From a virus, in IMG/VR virus record IMGVR_UViG_3300028571_000059, positions 1-35,173 of that record: a stretch of DNA of 35,173 bases; one strand, 5' to 3'. Positions 31,525-35,173 of this stretch are shown here, piece after piece; position 1 is the stretch's first letter, and every line of letters begins with the position of its first letter. A program made the position numbers and the translations under genes. The notes under the pieces are model-generated. The model was not told the origin of the DNA and ran no database searches. It saw only the letters and a list, made by a program, of their open reading frames with translations.

Positions 31525-31866
31525 TCAATCTCCGCTTTTGCCCTTGTCGGGGAACGCGATCTGGAGCAGTTGCCGGTAACGGTCTTTCTCCTCGTCGGTC
31601 ATGCCAGCGTACTCGCGGAAAAACTGGACATCTTCGGGGCTGGCCTCAGGCACAGCCTCCAAGGGCTCACCCATGACGTCTTCCATCGTCACGCCCAACA
31701 CCTTGGCCAACCCGCGCACCCGCTCGGCGGATGGGCGCTGGCCTTCCTTCATTTCTAGTTCCCAGATGTAAGCCTTGGTGCAGCCGACGGCGTCGGCTAC
31801 CTGCTGGAGGGTCAGCCCCTTCGCCTCACGCAAGCGCCGCAGGCGTGCCCCGAATGCCGAAGCCAT
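31525..31866 (-). CDS. XRE-family repressor (ImmR-like)
   Basis: A 113-aa protein from ATG 31866, seven bases after AGGAG. The HTH spans about residues 5-60: LRRLREAKGLTLQQVADAVG, KAYIWELEMKEGQRPSAERV and RGLAKVLGVTMEDVMGEPLE. The C-terminal third (EDVQFFREYAGMTDEEKDRY) is a short helical region, perhaps the ImmA cleavage or dimerisation part. Its promoter contains an inverted repeat around the -10 box, so it probably represses itself. It may be the prophage repressor or a regulator of the flanking modules only. Confidence 0.88.
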   Translation of the reverse strand: MASAFGARLRRLREAKGLTLQQVADAVGCTKAYIWELEMKEGQRPSAERVRGLAKVLGVTMEDVMGEPLEAVPEASPEDVQFFREYAGMTDEEKDRYRQLLQIAFPDKGKSGD

Positions 31867-31894
31867 GGCGATGCTCCTGTGTGTTCAATGTTTG

Positions 31895-31928
31895 GACTTT
31901 TGGAGTATAGCAGCGAGACACAAAAGTC
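31895..31928 (-). promoter_or_regulatory. XRE promoter with operator inverted repeat
   Basis: Leftward TATACT at 31909-31904 with TG one base upstream is an extended -10. GACTTTTG (31895-31902) and CAAAAGTC (31921-31928) form a perfect 8-base inverted repeat flanking it. A protein bound here would block the XRE-ImmA promoter, and the rightward promoter starts only 20 bases away. Confidence 0.6.
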
Positions 31929-31948
31929 GGCCAGATGTGCCTACCTGA

Positions 31949-31977
31949 TTGACAAGCGGAAATGCGCGGGACACAAT
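31949..31977 (+). promoter_or_regulatory. Sigma-70 promoter for the rightward two-protein module
   Basis: TTGACA (31949-31954), 17 bases, CACAAT (31972-31977). The -35 box is perfect and the spacing ideal. It leaves an untranslated leader of roughly 110 bases before the ATG at 32097. Confidence 0.7.
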
Positions 31978-32096
31978 CACCCTGTATCACGTCACTTTAC
32001 TTGTACGCGATATCCGTTTAGTAACTTAGTCGCCGGCCAGCGCACCAAGACTTCGGTCCGCAGACCTCCGACACCTCCTCGGAAAGGACCGCCAAC

Positions 32097-33329
32097 ATGA
32101 AAAAAACCTGGATCGACCTGCTGTGTGAGTTGCCCGTGGACGTCACCTTGCGTGAGTTCCTGACCAGCCATGGGCTGCTGATGCCAGACGACTTTGCTTG
32201 GACTGACAAGCCTGAGACCACGCAAGCCCTGATCGCGGCATTGCTCGGCTGCCCTGACATGGCCGTGCGCGACACGGTGGCCGCCAAACTGCGTGCCAGT
32301 GTCGCTCTTGGCGATTCGGCCGGATCGCAGGCCATGTTCCAGGTGGCCACCGGCGACGGGGCCGCCCTGACGGCACTGGCCACCTGCAAGAGCGACATCC
32401 ATCGCTCGTTCTGGCTGTACGTGAAACACCCGGAACTGTTCGACCGCGCAGGGGACGTTGATCACTTTGAACGCCAGGCGACCAACGCCCAGCAGCATGA
32501 CCTGGGCGTCAAAACCATCCCCGACACATCGGACGCCGCTCTGACCGCACTGCGGGCCGATGTCGCCGCCTTTTACCAGCGCGAGCTGCAGTGTGGCGAC
32601 CGCAGCAAGGCCTACGTCATGGAGCGCAGTCCTGGGGTGTTCCTGCTGAGCGTGCACGTCAAGGACCTGTCGACGGTCCAGTTGGAATTCATGGGGGACG
32701 ACCTCAAGCGCCGCGTCGGCAACCCCAACATCCATTCGGTGCTGGAGTACTCGACGCGCACAGGCGTCACCCGCTCGCTGGTCAAGGGCGGGGCCAAGTA
32801 CCACCAGATGCTGCTCAAGGCGTTCGCTGAACATCTGCTGCACACCACTCTCGATGCGCAAAGATTGAAGGCGCCGACGCTCGATTTGTCGGCGCTGCGG
32901 CTGGGATTCGATGTGCCGCAGGCGCAGATTGATGGTTTCAACGTACTGCAGGTGAAGTCGATCAGCCTGCTCAGCCCTGACAACCAGTTGAAGCTTGACT
33001 GCACAGCCATGGCGGCAAGCGACCACCGCTGCGTCACCGACCTGTTGGCTGAAAAGCTGCCGGGCCCGTTGTCGGAGAACTGGATGGTCACCGCCGCACA
33101 GATCAATCTGTACTACCCACCCGAGCCCGGCAAGTCGAAGGCGAAGATGGTGGCCATCGAAATCACCCGCAAAGGGCGGCTGAATCTGCACAAGTTCGAC
33201 GCGCCATTGCAGGCGCAGTTGGAAGGCTACCTGGTGGCCCTGGGCATTCTGGCCAAGGGTCAAACGCTCAATGCGCAGGAGGTGACGATCGGAGATGTGC
33301 CGAATCTACAACCCGCCTACGAGGACTGA
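32097..33329 (+). CDS. Hypothetical 410-aa protein, module with the next gene
   Basis: ATG at 32097 follows AAAGGA. No family is recognised. The first 110 residues are helical (IDLLCELPVDVTLREFLTSH; DMAVRDTVAAKLRASVALGD), resembling a repeat-type or scaffold domain. The remainder mixes strands and helices (VFLLSVHVKDLSTVQLEFMG; FNVLQVKSISLLSPDNQLKL; KAKMVAIEITRKGRLNLHKF). There is no membrane segment, signal peptide or nucleotide-binding motif. The gene has its own sigma-70 promoter, divergent from the XRE/ImmA operon, and is three bases from the next gene. G+C content is similar to the phage core. Confidence 0.85.
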   Translation: MKKTWIDLLCELPVDVTLREFLTSHGLLMPDDFAWTDKPETTQALIAALLGCPDMAVRDTVAAKLRASVALGDSAGSQAMFQVATGDGAALTALATCKSDIHRSFWLYVKHPELFDRAGDVDHFERQATNAQQHDLGVKTIPDTSDAALTALRADVAAFYQRELQCGDRSKAYVMERSPGVFLLSVHVKDLSTVQLEFMGDDLKRRVGNPNIHSVLEYSTRTGVTRSLVKGGAKYHQMLLKAFAEHLLHTTLDAQRLKAPTLDLSALRLGFDVPQAQIDGFNVLQVKSISLLSPDNQLKLDCTAMAASDHRCVTDLLAEKLPGPLSENWMVTAAQINLYYPPEPGKSKAKMVAIEITRKGRLNLHKFDAPLQAQLEGYLVALGILAKGQTLNAQEVTIGDVPNLQPAYED

Positions 33330-33332
33330 TCG

Positions 33333-34283
33333 ATGTCGACCCACGTAGCGTGGTCGCTGGTCTGTCGCCTGTTTCGGGGCGGCACGCCCATATTCCGAGG
33401 GGCGTTGTCACCACCCGAGGTGTCGGCCTGCGCCAGCCTGGGTGCAGCGATCAAGCCAACAGTCATCAGCCGCAACTTCGTGCTGTGCCCGTATTGCCAG
33501 CTGCAAAGCGGTCAGATCGTTGGTGATGGCAAGGACGGACAGGTCTGCCAGTGCCCTGAATGCGGTCCCATCACGCTGACACCTGACGATCGGGCGGCGA
33601 TGATGTTGGACGAAGGGTGGCTGCGGTCAAAGCTGAGGATGGCCCTGGAAATCGAAAGCCGCGACGGCATCACCGACATCGCCGATGGTGTCTGGCGGTT
33701 GGGCGACGCACGGCGCTCCCCGGTGCTACTGGCCAGGAGCCTGAGCCGACTGTGGTCCGACCCGTCCATCTTCGAGCGCGTCCGTATCGCCGGCGCCGAC
33801 ATCCGGGTCATCGCGCCCAAGGCACCAGAGGTCCGTGGCAATCCGTTTGCGCTCGGCATCGAGTGGTTGCCGCTGGAGGAACGGTTCACGCTCTATGGCG
33901 GCGGGATTGCATTGATCGGTTACGACACGGGCCAGGCACCGATGATGGTGGCCGAACCCTGGGCCACGTACCTTGGCCCTTTCTCGGCGGACTTCAGGTG
34001 GGTATCGCTGGATGACTGGCCCCACGGTCCGATCCGCTGCACTGATGGCCAGGCTGCCGTCTTCAAGGCGCTCTGGTCATTCAAGGGCGTCAAGGTCGAT
34101 GCCGAGCGCGTGATGCTGAAAGCGGGCCAGGACAGCCAAAAGCCCAACGACCTGTTCAAGATCAAGAAAGAAAACAAAGGCAAGCCCGAGTACGAGGGGC
34201 CGCTGCATGCGTACCGCACGCTTGTGAGATCAACCCGGCGACCGGGGGAGTACTGGATGCCGTGTGCAGCGGCAGCAGGTTGA
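33333..34283 (+). CDS. Hypothetical 316-aa zinc-ribbon protein
   Basis: ATG 33333 is three bases after the previous stop. A zinc ribbon is visible near residues 52-76: LCPYCQLQSG and QCPECGPITL. After it, helical and strand segments (RSKLRMALEIESRDGITDIA; DIRVIAPKAPEVRGNPFALG) lead to a probable C-terminal winged helix (DGQAAVFKALWSFKGVKVDA; KPNDLFKIKKENKGKPEYEG). These suggest nucleic-acid binding. The family is not recognised. It may work as a pair with the 410-aa protein. Confidence 0.85.
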   Translation: MSTHVAWSLVCRLFRGGTPIFRGALSPPEVSACASLGAAIKPTVISRNFVLCPYCQLQSGQIVGDGKDGQVCQCPECGPITLTPDDRAAMMLDEGWLRSKLRMALEIESRDGITDIADGVWRLGDARRSPVLLARSLSRLWSDPSIFERVRIAGADIRVIAPKAPEVRGNPFALGIEWLPLEERFTLYGGGIALIGYDTGQAPMMVAEPWATYLGPFSADFRWVSLDDWPHGPIRCTDGQAAVFKALWSFKGVKVDAERVMLKAGQDSQKPNDLFKIKKENKGKPEYEGPLHAYRTLVRSTRRPGEYWMPCAAAAG

Positions 34284-34292
34284 GACAGAAAT

Positions 34293-34322
34293 TTGAGATG
34301 CCACGACGGCGTCGCGATTAAT
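34293..34322 (+). promoter_or_regulatory. Weak candidate promoter for the acidic protein gene
   Basis: TTGAGA (34293-34298), 18 bases, ATTAAT (34317-34322). It would leave a very short leader before the strong AAAGGAG at 34328-34334. Read-through from the upstream module is equally possible. Confidence 0.25.
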
Positions 34323-34339
34323 TTTCAAAGGAGATTGAC

Positions 34340-34684
34340 ATGGGATTTTTCAAACCGCTGACCGGACGACAAGTGGTCGAATACGCGAACTCAATCTGTC
34401 AGAAGTGGGATAGCCTCACCCCCGAAGAAAAGGCCAGTGGCGAGTACATCGACCCAGACGAACCCGTGGTGATCGCCGTGCCAAACCCACAATGGAAGGG
34501 AACGGACGACTGCTATAACGATGACGAGCACGGCAACAAATGGCTACTTCACTTCCACATGCAAAGCTATGGCGGTGGCGACGATATGGACGACGATGGC
34601 AACGAGTGCGGCCATGACGGTGCGGAAATCGTCTGCATGGCGATGGAGCAGTCCACTTTCGTCGAGAAGGGCATGAAGGCATAA
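34340..34684 (+). CDS. Very acidic 114-aa hypothetical protein
   Basis: ATG 34340 follows AAAGGAG. About 23 Asp/Glu residues against some 8 Lys/Arg give a strongly negative protein, with clusters EYIDPDEPVVIAVPNPQW, TDDCYNDDEHGNKWLLHFHM and GGGDDMDDDGNECGHDG. His and Cys residues within the last cluster could bind metal. The family is not recognised. An acidic surface of this kind is found in DNA-mimic anti-restriction proteins; this is speculation. It is the last gene before the tRNA end. Confidence 0.75.
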   Translation: MGFFKPLTGRQVVEYANSICQKWDSLTPEEKASGEYIDPDEPVVIAVPNPQWKGTDDCYNDDEHGNKWLLHFHMQSYGGGDDMDDDGNECGHDGAEIVCMAMEQSTFVEKGMKA

Positions 34685-35011
34685 AAGCCAGCCGCCGCTA
34701 CGACTGCGTGCATTGGCTCGTGGTTGAAACCGTCATGATGTGCGCCTTGCTGTCGTCCCAGCCCGAAAAACCCGCCGATCTTGTGTTCCGCTACTCCAAG
34801 TTGCCTGGCGAACTTGAAAAATCGACACTCGCGTAAGCCCCTGTCGCACATAGCAATATGCGTGCGGTGTGGCGTAAAAGTTGGCGTCTCTTTACTAGAG
34901 AACAGAGGGCAGAAAAGGAGCGAACTGGCCGTTTTGGCGGCCCACTCAGCCAGACCCAGGCACACGCAGATTGCGCGCGATCCCCGCGTGTACAGGGGAG
35001 CCCCACAAACG
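34685..35011 (+). other. Non-genic stretch with a possible gene remnant
   Basis: A short rightward frame ends at TAA 34834-34836 and reads HWLVVETVMMCALLSSQPEK then PADLVFRYSKLPGELEKSTLA from about 34708, with GTG and ATG starts but no good ribosome site. It has protein-like codon use and may be a broken or very small gene. From 34837 to 35011 I see no gene; one hairpin CCCC-GCGTGTACA-GGGG is present. The junction between element and chromosome may lie here. Confidence 0.3.
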
Positions 35012-35039
35012 AAAAGGCCAACCTGAGAACAGGTTGGCC
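35012..35039 (-). terminator. Terminator of the tRNA-Phe gene
   Basis: GGCCAACCTG (35016-35025) and CAGGTTGGCC (35030-35039) form a perfect 10-bp stem with an AGAA loop. Read leftward it is followed by TTTT (35015-35012). It lies eight bases after the tRNA 3' end. Confidence 0.85.
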
Positions 35040-35046
35040 GAAAACG

Positions 35047-35122
35047 TGGTGGCCCGGGGCGGAATCGAACCACCGACACAAGGATTTTCAATCCTCTGCT
35101 CTACCGACTGAGCTACCGGGCC
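35047..35122 (-). tRNA. tRNA-Phe (anticodon GAA)
   Basis: The minus strand encodes a 76-base tRNA with an encoded CCA end (35047-35049 complement). The acceptor stem is GGCCCGG/CCGGGCC, the D-arm contains AGCTCAGTCGGTAGAGC, the anticodon loop is TTGAAAA with anticodon GAA at 35089-35087, and the T-loop is GGTTCGATTCC. All positions are standard. Its 3' end faces the phage genes, the orientation common for tRNA insertion sites, though no second copy of the tRNA end is visible in the window. Confidence 0.97.
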
Positions 35123-35173
35123 AAGCCTGTGATTATAGCAGTACTTTAGCCCGCTCAGCCCCCTGCTGTGCTT

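Noticed and set aside
31992-33263. 423-codon leftward open frame
   Set aside because: It is antisense to the 410-aa gene. The rightward frame has a promoter, a ribosome site and normal codon use; this one has none.
34978-35001. CCCCGCGTGTACAGGGG resembling a type I-E CRISPR repeat
   Set aside because: Only one copy is present with no spacers or cas genes. The Cas4-like nuclease at 21.5-22.3 kb belongs to the phage recombination module.

Overview
The window is most of a lambda-like (siphovirus-type) prophage and its accessory genes in a G+C-rich bacterium. The host is probably a betaproteobacterium of the order Burkholderiales; this is inferred from base composition, codon use and the style of the phage genes and tRNA-Phe, not from a search. 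Almost all phage genes are read leftward (minus strand), so the phage map runs from about 25.7 kb down to position 1. The left edge cuts the tape-measure gene, so tail-tip and lysis genes must lie outside the window.

In transcription order, 25730-17810 is a tightly packed early operon: a small HTH protein, a hypothetical protein, a BRO-type antirepressor, a Sak4-like RecA ATPase, a possible single-strand-binding protein, a DUF6511 protein, a Cas4/RecB-like nuclease, a second small HTH protein, a P4-type primase-helicase, a RuvC-like nuclease, a hypothetical protein and a DUF6362 protein. Next, 17441-14487 holds two ParB-domain DNA methyltransferases in tandem and a DUF7220 membrane protein. 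A rightward cassette of five small genes (12536-14544, with DUF6900 and DUF3489) interrupts the leftward order. From 12377 to 1 the packaging, head and tail genes follow the lambda order: Nu1, A, W, B, C/Nu3, D, E, FII, Z, U, V, G/GT, H. Two lambda-style recoding devices are visible: an internal start for a scaffold protein inside the protease gene (7162), and an A_AAA_AAC slippery site that fuses the two tail-chaperone frames (2553-2559).

To the right of the early operon, a 274-bp control region (25731-26004) carries two families of inverted repeats. Divergent from the early operon is an A+T-rich rightward gene pair at 26005-27280. It encodes a 286-aa soluble protein (DUF6731-like) and a 136-aa protein with four predicted membrane helices. 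By size, order, topology and place in the phage map it resembles lambda RexA/RexB, and it is my best candidate for an undescribed phage-exclusion system. No CI-type repressor is seen beside it.

From 29950 to 27368 a four-gene, overlapping leftward unit encodes a small protein, a DUF2924 protein, a large serine recombinase (the probable integrase) and an HTH/ParB-like protein. From 31866 to 30056 there is an XRE regulator, an ImmA-type metalloprotease and an unknown protein. Divergent from it, behind a good sigma-70 promoter, are two unknown proteins (410 and 316 aa) and a very acidic 114-aa protein. The right end holds a tRNA-Phe(GAA) gene with its terminator on the minus strand, which is probably host chromosome and a possible insertion landmark.
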